From: Herbaspirillum sp. alder98
GTDB taxonomy: Bacteria; Pseudomonadota; Gammaproteobacteria; Burkholderiales; Burkholderiaceae_D
Assembly (NCBI RefSeq): GCF_020179755.1
Contig: NZ_JAIUCY010000003.1
Location: forward strand, 248,001-312,000
Direction: 5' to 3'
DNA length: 64,000 nucleotides
The notes beneath the pieces are model-generated. The model was not told the origin of the DNA, ran no database searches, and saw only the letters and a program-made list of their open reading frames with translations. Positions 35,933 to 45,059 of this stretch are shown one piece after another (position 1 is the stretch's first letter; each line of letters starts with the position of its first letter). A program made the position numbers and the translations under genes.

Positions 35933-37141
35933 ATGAGCTCTGTCAGTCGTTTCACGCGCCTTTCCATGACCGTCGCTGTTGCAGCGGCGCTTGTTGCATG
36001 CGGCGAAAAACCAGCGGCCCAAGGCGGCGCCATGCCGCCGACGGAAGTGTCGGTGGTCACCGTGGCCCCGCAACAAATCGCCATCACCAATGAGCTGCCA
36101 GGTCGCCTGGAAGCCTATCGCGTGGCCCAAGTACGCGCCCGGGTCGCCGGTATCGTGCAAAAGCGGGTCTTCAAGGAAGGCAGCGACGTCAAGGAAGGAC
36201 AGGTCCTGTTCAAGATCGATCCGGCCCAGTTCAAGGCTTCGTACGACAGCGCCCAGGCCACCCTGGCGCGCGCCCAGGCCAACCTGACGCAAGCCACCCT
36301 GAAGGCGCAGCGCTACAAGCCGCTGGTCGAGGTCAATGCCGTATCCAAGCAGGAATATGACGACGCCGTCGCCGCCCAGAAGCAGGCCGAAGCCGATGTC
36401 GCCTCGGGCAAGGCAGCTGTGCAAACCGCCGGGCTCAGCCTGGGTTACGCCACCGTCACGTCGCCCATCAGCGGCCGTATCGGTCGTGCCTTGGTCACCG
36501 AAGGCGCACTGGTCGGCCAGAGCGATGTGACCCAGCTGGCGCTGGTGCAGCAGCTCGATCCGATCTACGTCAACCTGACCCAGTCCAGCGCCGACCTGCT
36601 CAAATTGCAGCAGGCGATGGCCAGCGGCCAGTTGAAGAGCGTGGGCGAGAACAAGGCCAGCGTGACCCTGGTGCTGGAAAACGGCCAGACCTATCCGCTG
36701 CCGGGCAAGCTGCTGTTCTCGGACATGTCGGTTGACGAGAGCACCGGTTCGGTGTCGCTGCGGGCCGAGTTCCCCAACCCCAAGCGCGTGCTGCTGCCAG
36801 GCATGTATGTGCGCACCAAGCTCGAGCAAGCCATCGACGAGCAGGCACTGGTGGTGCCGCAACAAGCCGTCAGCCGCGACCTCAACGGCTCGTCCGTGAT
36901 GGTGGTGGGCGCCGACAACAAGGTCGCGCCGCGTCAGGTCAAGACGGGTGCCGCGCGTGGCAACGAATGGCAGATCATCGATGGCTTGAAGGAAGGCGAC
37001 CGCGTGATCGTCGAAGGCATCCAGAAGGTCAAGCCGGGTGCCACCGTCAAGCCGGTGCAGTGGACGCCAGCCGGCACAGCTGCCGCCGCCGGCCAGGCTG
37101 CGCCGCAGGGTGCCGGTGGCACCCAACCGAAAGCTAACTAA
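35933..37141 (+). CDS. acrA: RND efflux periplasmic adaptor, AcrA/MexA type
   Basis: Lipid-anchored membrane-fusion protein of 402 residues. Lipobox ALVACGEK (Cys23). Standard order of domains: barrel-sandwich hybrid VRARVAGIVQKRVFKEGSDV, coiled-coil hairpin (about 95-160), second lipoyl half YATVTSPISGRIGRALVTEG, then LLPGMYVRTKLEQAID and membrane-proximal domain. The C-terminus is an Ala/Gly/Gln-rich tail. The pump gene follows 11 bp later. ATG at 35933; regulated by the AcrR-type operator. Confidence 0.95.
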   Translation: MSSVSRFTRLSMTVAVAAALVACGEKPAAQGGAMPPTEVSVVTVAPQQIAITNELPGRLEAYRVAQVRARVAGIVQKRVFKEGSDVKEGQVLFKIDPAQFKASYDSAQATLARAQANLTQATLKAQRYKPLVEVNAVSKQEYDDAVAAQKQAEADVASGKAAVQTAGLSLGYATVTSPISGRIGRALVTEGALVGQSDVTQLALVQQLDPIYVNLTQSSADLLKLQQAMASGQLKSVGENKASVTLVLENGQTYPLPGKLLFSDMSVDESTGSVSLRAEFPNPKRVLLPGMYVRTKLEQAIDEQALVVPQQAVSRDLNGSSVMVVGADNKVAPRQVKTGAARGNEWQIIDGLKEGDRVIVEGIQKVKPGATVKPVQWTPAGTAAAAGQAAPQGAGGTQPKAN

Positions 37142-37152
37142 GAGGTTGCCAG

Positions 37153-40100
37153 ATGGGAAAGTTTTTCATTGATCGCCCCGTATTTGCGTGGGTGTTGGCC
37201 ATCTTCATCATGTTGGCCGGGGTATTGGCGATCACCGGCTTGCCGGTAGCCCAGTATCCCAGTATCGCGCCGCCCACCATCGTGGTGACGGCAACTTATC
37301 CGGGCGCGACCGCCCAGACCCTGGACGATTCGGTGACCAGCCTGATCGAACAGGAAATGAACGGCGCCGACGGCCTGCAATACATGGAGTCGCAAAGCCA
37401 GGCCAACGGCCAGGTGCAGATCACCGTCACCTTCTCGCCCGAGACCAACCCCGACCTGGCTGCGGTGGACGTACAGAACCGCCTGAAGCGGGTCGAGGCG
37501 CGCCTGCCGGCAGCCGTGACCCAACAGGGCGTGCAAGTGGTCAAGTCGCGCAGCAACTACCTGCTGTTCATCGGCCTGTCGTCGACCGACGGCAAGCTCG
37601 ATCCGGTGGCGCTGGGCGATTACCTGTCGCGTAACGTGCTCAACGAAGTCAAGCGCGTGCCAGGCGTGGGCCAGGCGCAGCTGTTCGGCACCGAGCGCGC
37701 CATGCGCATCTGGATCGATCCCAACAAGCTGATCGGCCTGTCCCTGACACCGGCCGACGTCACCGCCGCCATCACCGCGCAGAACGCGCTGGTGGCAGGC
37801 GGCACGCTGGGCGCCCTGCCCAGCCCGGGTTCGCAGCAGCTGGCCGCCACCGTGGTGGTCAACGGCCAGTTGAACACGCCCGAGCAGTTCGGCAACATCA
37901 TCCTGCGCGCCAATGCCAACGGTTCCACCGTGCGCATGCGCGATGTCGCCCGCATCGAAGTCGGTGGCCAGACCTATGACACATCGGGTCGCCTGGACGG
38001 CAAGCCCAGCGCCTTCATCGGCGTGCAGCTGTCGCCGACCGCCAATGCGCTGGGCACTGCCACCGCCGTGCACAAGAAGATGGAAGAACTGGCCAAGTAT
38101 TTCCCGGCCGGCGTGAAGTACACCATCCCTTATGACACCTCCAAGTTCGTCAAGATCTCGATCGAGGAAGTGGTCAAGACCCTGATCGAAGCGATTGTGC
38201 TGGTGTTCCTGGTGATGTACCTGTTCCTGCAGAACATCCGCTACACCATCATCCCGACGGTGGTGGTGCCGGTGGCGCTGCTGGGCACCTTCGCCACGCT
38301 GCTGCTGTTCGGGTTCTCGATCAACGTGCTGACCATGTTCGGCATGGTGCTGGCCATCGGTATCCTGGTCGATGATGCGATCGTGGTGGTTGAAAACGTC
38401 GAACGCATCATGAGCGAAGAAGGTCTTTCGCCCGCCGACGCGACCCGCAAGGCGATGGGCCAGATCAGCGGCGCGCTGATCGGTATCACCCTGGTGCTGA
38501 TCGCGGTGTTCATCCCGATGGCATTCTTCGGCGGCGCCGTGGGCGCGATCTATCGTCAGTTCTCGCTGTCGATGGTGGCCTCGATGGTGTTCTCGGTGCT
38601 GATGGCGTTCACGCTGACGCCGGCACTGTGCGCGACCATCCTCAAGCCCGTCGAAAAGGGTCATCACCACGAAAAGGGTGGATTCTTCGGCTGGTTCAAC
38701 CGCAAGTTCAACAGCACCGCCAATGGCTATCAGGGCTTCATCGCCAAGATGCTGACCAAGGCCGGTCGCTACATGATCCTGTACGCGTTGATCGTGGGTG
38801 GCGTGGCGCTGCTGTACACGCGCCTGCCGGCTTCGTTCCTGCCGAACGAAGACCAGGGCTACATCATCACCAACATCCAGTTGCCACCGGGCGCCAGCAC
38901 GGGCCGCACGATCGAGGTGGTCAAGCAGGTGGAAGACTATTACCTGAAGAATCCTGCCGTCGAACACGCCATTGCGGTGCTCGGCTTCTCGTTCTCGGGT
39001 AGCGGTCAGAACGCCGCGCTGGTGTTTACTCCATTGAAGGACTGGAGCGAGCGCGACAAGTCGCAATCGGCCGATGCCGTCGCCGGCAAGGCCTTCGGCG
39101 CCTTCGCAGGCATCAAGGACGCGATCGTGTTCCCGCTGAACCCGCCGCCGATCCCGGAACTGGGTAACGCCACCGGCTTCACCTTCCGTCTGCAGGATCG
39201 CGCCGGTCTGGGCCACGAAGCACTGGTCAAGGCACGCAACCAGATCCTGGGCATGGCAGCGCAAAGCAAGGTGCTGGCAGGTGTGCGTCCGGAAGGCCTG
39301 GAAGATGCGCCGCAGCTGCAACTCGATATCGATCGCGACCGCGCCAATGCACTGGGCGTGCCGTTCTCGACCATCAACAGCGTGCTGTCGACGGCACTGG
39401 GTTCGTCCTACGTGAACGACTTCCCGAACCAGGGACGTCAGCAACGCGTGATCGTGCAGGCCGACGCCCAGCGCCGCCTGAACCCGGAAGACCTGACCGG
39501 CCTGTATGCCCGCAACGCATCGGGGACGATGGTGCCGTTCTCGGCCTTCGTCACTGCCAAGTGGATCAATGGTCCCGTGCAACTGATCCGCTACAACGGC
39601 TATCCGGCCATGAAGATCGCCGGCGGTGCAGCACCTGGCCGCAGTACCGGCGAAGCGATGGCCGAACTGGAATCGTTCGTGGCCAAGCTGCCGGAAGGCT
39701 TCGGTTTCGAATGGACCGGCCAGTCGCTGGAAGAAAAGACCTCGGGCAACCAGGCGCCGGCACTGTATGCGCTGTCGCTGATCGCGGTGTTCCTGGTGCT
39801 GGCGGCGTTGTATGAAAGTACCTCGATCCCGCTGGCGGTGATGCTGGTGGTGCCGCTGGGTATTCTCGGCGCACTGCTGGGCGTGACCATGCGCGCCATG
39901 CCCAACGACGTGTACTTCAAGGTGGGCATGATTGCGGTGGTGGGTCTATCGGCCAAGAACGCGATTCTGATCATCGAGTTCGCCAAGGACCTGCAGGCGC
40001 AGGGCAAGGGCCTGATCGAAGCCACGCTGGAAGCGGTGCACCTGCGCTTCCGCCCGATCATCATGACCTCGCTGGCGTTCATCCTGGGCGTGCTGCCGCT

Positions 40101-40308
40101 GGCCATCGCCAGTGGTGCAGGTTCGGCCAGCCAACGCGCCATCGGTACCGGCGTGATGGGTGGCATGATCACCGCGACGGTGCTGGCCGTGTTCTTTGTG
40201 CCAGTGTTCTTCGTGGTGGTGCGCAAGCTGTTCAAGGGTAGCGAGCGTCAGAAGAAGTTCGACGCCGAGCACTCCCCAAAGATTAATTCGGAGAATAACA
40301 ATGGCTAA
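37153..40308 (+). CDS. acrB: RND multidrug efflux permease, AcrB/MexB type
   Basis: Proton-coupled inner-membrane trimer, 1051 residues, HAE1 family. It starts MGKFFIDRPVFAWVLAIFIM, the family hallmark. GILVDDAIVVVENVER in TM4 holds the proton-relay Asp pair and GLSAKNAILIIEFAK holds the TM10 Lys. The periplasmic porter domain contains the G-loop and AQLFGTERAMRIW. Likely substrates are diverse hydrophobic drugs, as in BpeB/AcrB. Its stop overlaps the outer-membrane-factor start by 8 bases. Confidence 0.96.
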   Translation: MGKFFIDRPVFAWVLAIFIMLAGVLAITGLPVAQYPSIAPPTIVVTATYPGATAQTLDDSVTSLIEQEMNGADGLQYMESQSQANGQVQITVTFSPETNPDLAAVDVQNRLKRVEARLPAAVTQQGVQVVKSRSNYLLFIGLSSTDGKLDPVALGDYLSRNVLNEVKRVPGVGQAQLFGTERAMRIWIDPNKLIGLSLTPADVTAAITAQNALVAGGTLGALPSPGSQQLAATVVVNGQLNTPEQFGNIILRANANGSTVRMRDVARIEVGGQTYDTSGRLDGKPSAFIGVQLSPTANALGTATAVHKKMEELAKYFPAGVKYTIPYDTSKFVKISIEEVVKTLIEAIVLVFLVMYLFLQNIRYTIIPTVVVPVALLGTFATLLLFGFSINVLTMFGMVLAIGILVDDAIVVVENVERIMSEEGLSPADATRKAMGQISGALIGITLVLIAVFIPMAFFGGAVGAIYRQFSLSMVASMVFSVLMAFTLTPALCATILKPVEKGHHHEKGGFFGWFNRKFNSTANGYQGFIAKMLTKAGRYMILYALIVGGVALLYTRLPASFLPNEDQGYIITNIQLPPGASTGRTIEVVKQVEDYYLKNPAVEHAIAVLGFSFSGSGQNAALVFTPLKDWSERDKSQSADAVAGKAFGAFAGIKDAIVFPLNPPPIPELGNATGFTFRLQDRAGLGHEALVKARNQILGMAAQSKVLAGVRPEGLEDAPQLQLDIDRDRANALGVPFSTINSVLSTALGSSYVNDFPNQGRQQRVIVQADAQRRLNPEDLTGLYARNASGTMVPFSAFVTAKWINGPVQLIRYNGYPAMKIAGGAAPGRSTGEAMAELESFVAKLPEGFGFEWTGQSLEEKTSGNQAPALYALSLIAVFLVLAALYESTSIPLAVMLVVPLGILGALLGVTMRAMPNDVYFKVGMIAVVGLSAKNAILIIEFAKDLQAQGKGLIEATLEAVHLRFRPIIMTSLAFILGVLPLAIASGAGSASQRAIGTGVMGGMITATVLAVFFVPVFFVVVRKLFKGSERQKKFDAEHSPKINSENNNG

Positions 40309-41743
40309 ACTGTCGATGCCGCGACTGACGCAGCTTTGCGCAGTGCTGGCGGTCGCCGGCGTACTGGGCGGCTGCTCGCTGGCCCCCACCTATGAACGGC
40401 CACAGGCGCCGGTGGAATCGGCCTACCCGGCTGCCACCGAAGGCCGCGCCGAACTGGATGCGGTCAACCTGGGCTGGCGCCAGTTCTTCCCGGACCAGCG
40501 GCTGCAATCGTTGATCGCCGCCGCCCTGGAAAACAATCGTGACCTGCGCACTGCGGTGCTCAATATCGAAGAAGCGCGGGCGCAGTACCAGATCGCCCGC
40601 GCCGACCTGCTGCCCACCCTCAACGCTACCGGCTCGGCCGCCCGCACCCGCACGGCCGCGTCGCAATCGCTGACCGGCCAGCCCGTTGTGAGCAACAGCT
40701 ACCAGGTAGGCCTGGCGGTACCGGCCTACGAACTGGACTTCTTCGGTCGCGTGCGCAGCCTCAAGGACGCCGCACTGGCAAGCTACCTGGCCACTGAAGA
40801 AGCGCGCAAGTCGGCGCAGATCAGCCTGGTGGCCCAGGTGGCGCAAGCCTACCTGACCGAGCGCTCCTACGCCGAGCAGCTGTTGCTGGCGGAAGAAACG
40901 TTGAAGTCGCGCGAATCCGACATCCAGCTGGCGCAAAAGCGTTTCGACGTCGGTGCGACATCGGCGCTGGATTTCCGCCTGACGCAGACCCTGGTCGAAT
41001 CCGCCCGCGTGGCGCGCGCCCAGCTGCAACGCCAACGGGCCCAGGCCGACAATGCGCTGACGCTGCTGGTGGGACGTAAGGTCAATGACTTGCCGCCCAC
41101 GCAATTGCTGTCGGACGAAAAGATCGTCACCGACATTCCGGCGGGCTTGCCTTCGGACCTGCTGATCAACCGTCCCGACATCCGCTCGGCCGAGCAAAGC
41201 CTGCTGGCGGCCAACGCCAACATCGGTGCGGCGCGCGCGGCGTTCTTCCCGAGCATTTCGCTCACCGGCAGCCTGGGCAGCGCCAGCCGTACGCTGGGTG
41301 GCCTGTTCGAATCGGGTTCGGGTGCGTGGTCGTTCGGGCCGCAACTGTCGTTGCCGATCTTCGATTTCGGCCGCAACAGCGCCAACCTGGATCTGGCTGA
41401 AGTGCGCAAGAACAAGGCCATCGTGACGTATGAAAAGACGATCCAGACCGCTTTCCGCGAAGTGGCCGATGCCCTGGTTGCCCGTGGCAGCCTGGACGAG
41501 CAGGTGACGGCGCAGGAAGCTTTCCTGAATTCGCAGCAGGAACGGCTGAAGTTGACCGATCTGCGCTTCAAGAATGGCATCGCTTCGTCGCTGGACCAGC
41601 TGGATGCCCAGCGTGACCTGTTCTCGGCGCAGCAGGCGCTGATCCAGGCGCGTCAGTTGCGGCTGAACAATGCCATTGATCTGTATAAGGCGTTGGGGGG
41701 TGGGTTGAACGAGAATACCGGTAGCGTAGCCACGGCCCGATAG
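40301..41743 (+). CDS. RND outer-membrane factor, OprM/NodT type
   Basis: Outer-membrane lipoprotein of 480 residues that completes the tripartite pump. Signal peptide with lipobox GVLGGCSLAPTYERP (Cys about 27). Helical-barrel repeats contain ALENNRDLRTAVLNIEEARA and the C-terminal GGGL. GPQLSLPIFDFGRN is the usual NodT/OprM signature. The ATG at 40301 overlaps the pump gene by 8 bases (AACAATGGCTAA), so translation is coupled. A strong terminator follows. Confidence 0.95.
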   Translation: MAKLSMPRLTQLCAVLAVAGVLGGCSLAPTYERPQAPVESAYPAATEGRAELDAVNLGWRQFFPDQRLQSLIAAALENNRDLRTAVLNIEEARAQYQIARADLLPTLNATGSAARTRTAASQSLTGQPVVSNSYQVGLAVPAYELDFFGRVRSLKDAALASYLATEEARKSAQISLVAQVAQAYLTERSYAEQLLLAEETLKSRESDIQLAQKRFDVGATSALDFRLTQTLVESARVARAQLQRQRAQADNALTLLVGRKVNDLPPTQLLSDEKIVTDIPAGLPSDLLINRPDIRSAEQSLLAANANIGAARAAFFPSISLTGSLGSASRTLGGLFESGSGAWSFGPQLSLPIFDFGRNSANLDLAEVRKNKAIVTYEKTIQTAFREVADALVARGSLDEQVTAQEAFLNSQQERLKLTDLRFKNGIASSLDQLDAQRDLFSAQQALIQARQLRLNNAIDLYKALGGGLNENTGSVATAR

Positions 41744-42109
41744 CAGCCGACAACACCGTCTATGGCAAGGGCCCCGACAGCGAAAGCAGCCGGGGCCCTT
41801 GTTTTTGCGCCGTCGGCTTAGTGCGCAAAATCAACGTTTCCCATAAGAAATTAATTCATGATTTCTTCATCTATGGCAAAATCTTGCCACGCTGGGCACC
41901 AACAAAAAGACAATGAGAAGAAGCCAACCTTTTATTGCTAGGTATTGATATCTAGATGGTGTCTTGCCAAGTGCCTGCCCAGATGTGATCGCCGGGCCCC
42001 GGTCTGGCGGCGTCAGCCTTTTAGAACCAAAGCCAGCGCCCTTGAAAGCCGGTCGGCCCGCTTCATGTGCGTCAGCGTCGAGCTCAAAGCAATTGGTCGT
42101 AGAACCATC
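41744..42109. other. Gap of 366 bp: terminator then leader of the polysaccharide genes
   Basis: After the terminator (41767-41806) no gene is seen. A 7-bp inverted repeat AAGAAAT/ATTTCTT lies at 41845-41867 and a hairpin GGCAA/TTGCC at 41875-41888. A JUMPstart/ops element (GGCGGTAG core) was looked for and not found. Confidence 0.45.
41767..41806 (+). terminator. Strong rho-independent terminator of the acrAB-OMF operon
   Basis: Perfect 10-bp stem AAGGGCCCCG (41767-41776) / CGGGGCCCTT (41791-41800), extended by ACAGC/GCAGC-like inner pairs, followed by GTTTTT (41801-41806). Confidence 0.85.
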
Positions 42110-44071
42110 ATGATGAAAAAGCCCCTCTCAAAACTTGCGGTCCCCCTGCTCGCTCTGCCCCGAACTGCAAAGCGGCTAATCGCAATTTCAGTTGACCTAT
42201 GCCTGTGCATTCTGAGCGTGTGGCTTGCGTTCTATCTGCGGCTAGGTGATTTTGTCTACCTTTCGGGCAACACCCTGCTGGCAGCGCTGGCGTCAGTAGG
42301 CATCGCCTTGCCTATTTTCGTGACCTCCGGTTTGTACCGGGCGATTTTCAGATACAGCGGCTTGCCGGCATTGCTGACGGTAGCTCGCGCAGTCGCCATA
42401 TACGGGCTGATCTATGCGTGCGTTTTTACTGCAGTTGGCATTCCTGAAGTACCCCGCACGATCGGTATCATCCAGCCGATTTTGCTGTTGCTGGCAATCG
42501 GAACCTCACGTGCGGTGGCGCATGCGTGGTTCGGCGGTCAGTATCAAAGCATCGTAAAACGCGGCAAGCGGCCCAAAGTGCTCATCTATGGCGCGGGTCA
42601 GACCGGCCGCCAGCTGGCAACCGCTATGACCAACAGCGTTGAAATGGCAGTCATCGGCTTCATCGACGACGACGAGCGCCTGCACGGGCATGTCCTCAAC
42701 GGCATGCCCATCTACAACCCGGGTGACCTTCCTAGTCTGGTTCCGACACTCAACATCGATACCGTGCTGCTGGCGATGCCGGGTATCGGGCGCAAGCGTC
42801 GCAATGAAATTCTGGCAGAAATTCGCACCGCCCATGTTTCGGTCCGGACATTGCCCAGCATGACCGATCTGGCGCAAGGAAAGCTCAGCATTTCGGATCT
42901 GCGAGACCTGGATATCGATGATCTGCTGGGCCGCGAGCCGGTGTCGCCCAATCACATTCTTTTGATCAAGAATGTGAAAGACAAGGTCGTGCTCGTAACA
43001 GGAGCAGGAGGCTCCATCGGTAGCGAACTGTGCCGCCAGATCCTGGCCATCGGTCCGGAAAAACTGTTACTGATCGAACAGAGCGAGTTTGCGTTATACG
43101 CGATCCATCAGGAGCTCGAAACCAAGCTGGCCGGTCGCGACATTAAGCTGGTGCCATTGCTTGCAGCCGTGCAGGAGCGCAATCGCATGCGGGAAATCAT
43201 GGGCGCCTGGAAACCCCACACTGTCTATCACGCTGCGGCCTACAAACACGTGCCGCTGGTTGAACATAATCCGGCGGCGGGCATCAAGAACAATGTATTG
43301 GGCACACTGACCACCGCTCAGGCAGCGGCGGACCACGGCGTTGCCGACTTTGTGCTGATTAGTACCGACAAGGCCGTGCGTCCCACCAATATCATGGGTG
43401 CCAGCAAGAGAATGGCCGAGATGGTATTGCAGGCATTGGCTGCGGTCACGACCTCTACCCGCTTTACCATGGTTCGCTTTGGCAATGTGCTTGGATCGTC
43501 GGGCTCGGTGGTACCAAAATTTCGCCAGCAGATACGCGACGGCGGGCCAATAACGTTGACCCATCCCGATATCACACGCTATTTCATGACCATTCCTGAA
43601 GCCGCCCAATTGGTCATCCAGGCCGGTGCGATGGCCGGTAGCGGTGGCAACGTCTTCGTGCTTGATATGGGGCAGCCGGTCAAGATCATCGATCTGGCAC
43701 GGCGCATGATCGAACTGTCCGGTCTTTCATTGAAGGACGAAAAGCATCCGGAAGGCGATATCGACATTCAGATCACGAGCTTGCGTCCGGGGGAGAAGCT
43801 CTATGAAGAACTTCTTATCGGTGACAACCCCATGCCAACCCAGCATCAGCGCATCATGAAGGCGCGCGAAGATTTCATCGCCTGGAGCGAGTTGCAGCCC
43901 AAGCTGGCCAAGCTCGAAGCGGCACTCGACGCAAACGACGTAGGGGTGATTCGAGCAATGATGCTACAGCTCGTTTCAGGCTATGCCCCCCATGAACACA
44001 TTGTCGACTGGGTTTATCTGGAACAGGGAACAGCAGGGTTGGAAGAGTGCGTATTGCATGGCGCAGCGTGA
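42110..44071 (+). CDS. Membrane nucleotide-sugar 4,6-dehydratase, WbpM/PglF/CapD type
   Basis: Converts UDP-GlcNAc to the 4-keto-6-deoxy intermediate for QuiNAc- or bacillosamine-type sugars. The 653-residue protein has four N-terminal membrane helices, a first Rossmann domain (KVLIYGAGQTGRQLATAM) and a C-terminal SDR domain (VLVTGAGGSIGSELCRQI). The active site reads STDKAVRPTNIMGASK, where Met stands in for Tyr of YxxxK, as in WbpM and PglF. ATG at 42110 (MMKKPLSK) is used; the frame is open from 41945 without domain sense. Partners likely include the WbpV-like reductase just downstream and the aminotransferase at 50024. Confidence 0.92.
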   Translation: MMKKPLSKLAVPLLALPRTAKRLIAISVDLCLCILSVWLAFYLRLGDFVYLSGNTLLAALASVGIALPIFVTSGLYRAIFRYSGLPALLTVARAVAIYGLIYACVFTAVGIPEVPRTIGIIQPILLLLAIGTSRAVAHAWFGGQYQSIVKRGKRPKVLIYGAGQTGRQLATAMTNSVEMAVIGFIDDDERLHGHVLNGMPIYNPGDLPSLVPTLNIDTVLLAMPGIGRKRRNEILAEIRTAHVSVRTLPSMTDLAQGKLSISDLRDLDIDDLLGREPVSPNHILLIKNVKDKVVLVTGAGGSIGSELCRQILAIGPEKLLLIEQSEFALYAIHQELETKLAGRDIKLVPLLAAVQERNRMREIMGAWKPHTVYHAAAYKHVPLVEHNPAAGIKNNVLGTLTTAQAAADHGVADFVLISTDKAVRPTNIMGASKRMAEMVLQALAAVTTSTRFTMVRFGNVLGSSGSVVPKFRQQIRDGGPITLTHPDITRYFMTIPEAAQLVIQAGAMAGSGGNVFVLDMGQPVKIIDLARRMIELSGLSLKDEKHPEGDIDIQITSLRPGEKLYEELLIGDNPMPTQHQRIMKAREDFIAWSELQPKLAKLEAALDANDVGVIRAMMLQLVSGYAPHEHIVDWVYLEQGTAGLEECVLHGAA

Positions 44072-44084
44072 CGGGGCCGATACG

Positions 44085-45059
44085 ATGAACATTCTCGTTA
44101 CCGGTGCATCCGGCTTCGTTGGCAGTGCGCTGATCAGACAATTGCTTGCCCGCCGTGCAGATTTCCCCGGCACCATCACGGCGGCGTTAAGGCGTTCCGA
44201 TGCCATCGCGTCTCCGAATGCACTGGTGCGCCCGGTCGTCGTGGGTGAACTTTCCGGCACAAGCGACTGGTCATCTGCTTTGACCAATGTCGATGTGGTC
44301 GTACACTGCGCTGCCCGCGTTCACGTGATGAACGATACGGCTGCCGACCCGCTTGTGGAATTTCGCCGCGTCAACGTCGACGGCACCTTGCATTTGGCTC
44401 GCCAGGCTATGTCGGCAGGGGTACGGCGTTTTGTCTTTATAAGTTCGATCAAGGTCAACGGCGAACAAACCCCGCCCGGCCTTCCATTTCGAGCCGATGA
44501 CGTGCCCCGCCCTTCTGACCCGTATGGCGTTTCAAAAATGGAAGCAGAACAGCAGTTGCTGCAACTGGCTGCCGAGGGTGCAATGGAAGTAGTGATCATC
44601 CGGCCGGTGCTGGTTTATGGCCCAGGGGTCAAGGCCAACTTCCTGTCCATGATGCGCTGGCTGGACAAGGGCGTCCCGCTACCGCTGGGTGGCATCCTTG
44701 GCAATCGTCGCAGCATGGTGGCGCTCGACAATCTGGTCGATCTGATCATCGTGTGCAGCCGGCACCCGGCCGCGGTCGGGCAGATATTTCTGGTCAGTGA
44801 TGGTGAAGACCTGTCGACCACCGGCTTACTCAGAAAGACTGCGCAGGCATTGGACAAACCGGCGCGCCTGCTACCGTTCCCAGCAAGCTTGCTGACACTT
44901 GCGGCACGCCTGCTGGGCCGGCCCGGTATTGCACAACGGCTGTGCGGGTCGTTGCAGGTCGATATCGAAAAGAACCGGACATTACTTGGCTGGACTCCAC
45001 CAGTGCCGATTGATGAGGCGCTACGCCGTACGGCAGCGGCTTACCGCGCGGCGCCTTAA
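44085..45059 (+). CDS. WbpV-like NAD-dependent epimerase/reductase (SDR)
   Basis: Extended SDR of 324 residues: MNILVTGASGFVGSAL (NAD site), SSIKVNGE and YGVSK (catalytic Ser, Tyr, Lys), and FxVS-type C-terminal region. It resembles WbpV/WreQ proteins, which reduce the 4-keto-6-deoxy product of WbpM-type enzymes to UDP-D-QuiNAc. Directly after the dehydratase (13-bp gap) this is a fitting job, but a 4-epimerase role is possible. ATG at 44085 chosen; ATG at 44058 would overlap the previous gene. Its stop overlaps the convergent waaA by four bases. Confidence 0.85.
   Translation: MNILVTGASGFVGSALIRQLLARRADFPGTITAALRRSDAIASPNALVRPVVVGELSGTSDWSSALTNVDVVVHCAARVHVMNDTAADPLVEFRRVNVDGTLHLARQAMSAGVRRFVFISSIKVNGEQTPPGLPFRADDVPRPSDPYGVSKMEAEQQLLQLAAEGAMEVVIIRPVLVYGPGVKANFLSMMRWLDKGVPLPLGGILGNRRSMVALDNLVDLIIVCSRHPAAVGQIFLVSDGEDLSTTGLLRKTAQALDKPARLLPFPASLLTLAARLLGRPGIAQRLCGSLQVDIEKNRTLLGWTPPVPIDEALRRTAAAYRAAP

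Noticed and set aside
37138..39582. An 814-codon open frame on the minus strand opposite the AcrB-type pump gene
   Set aside because: It is the antisense of a certain pump gene, His/Gln/Arg-rich, with no domain; an effect of high GC third positions.
41744..42109. JUMPstart/ops element ahead of the polysaccharide genes
   Set aside because: No GGCGGTAG core found on the plus strand.
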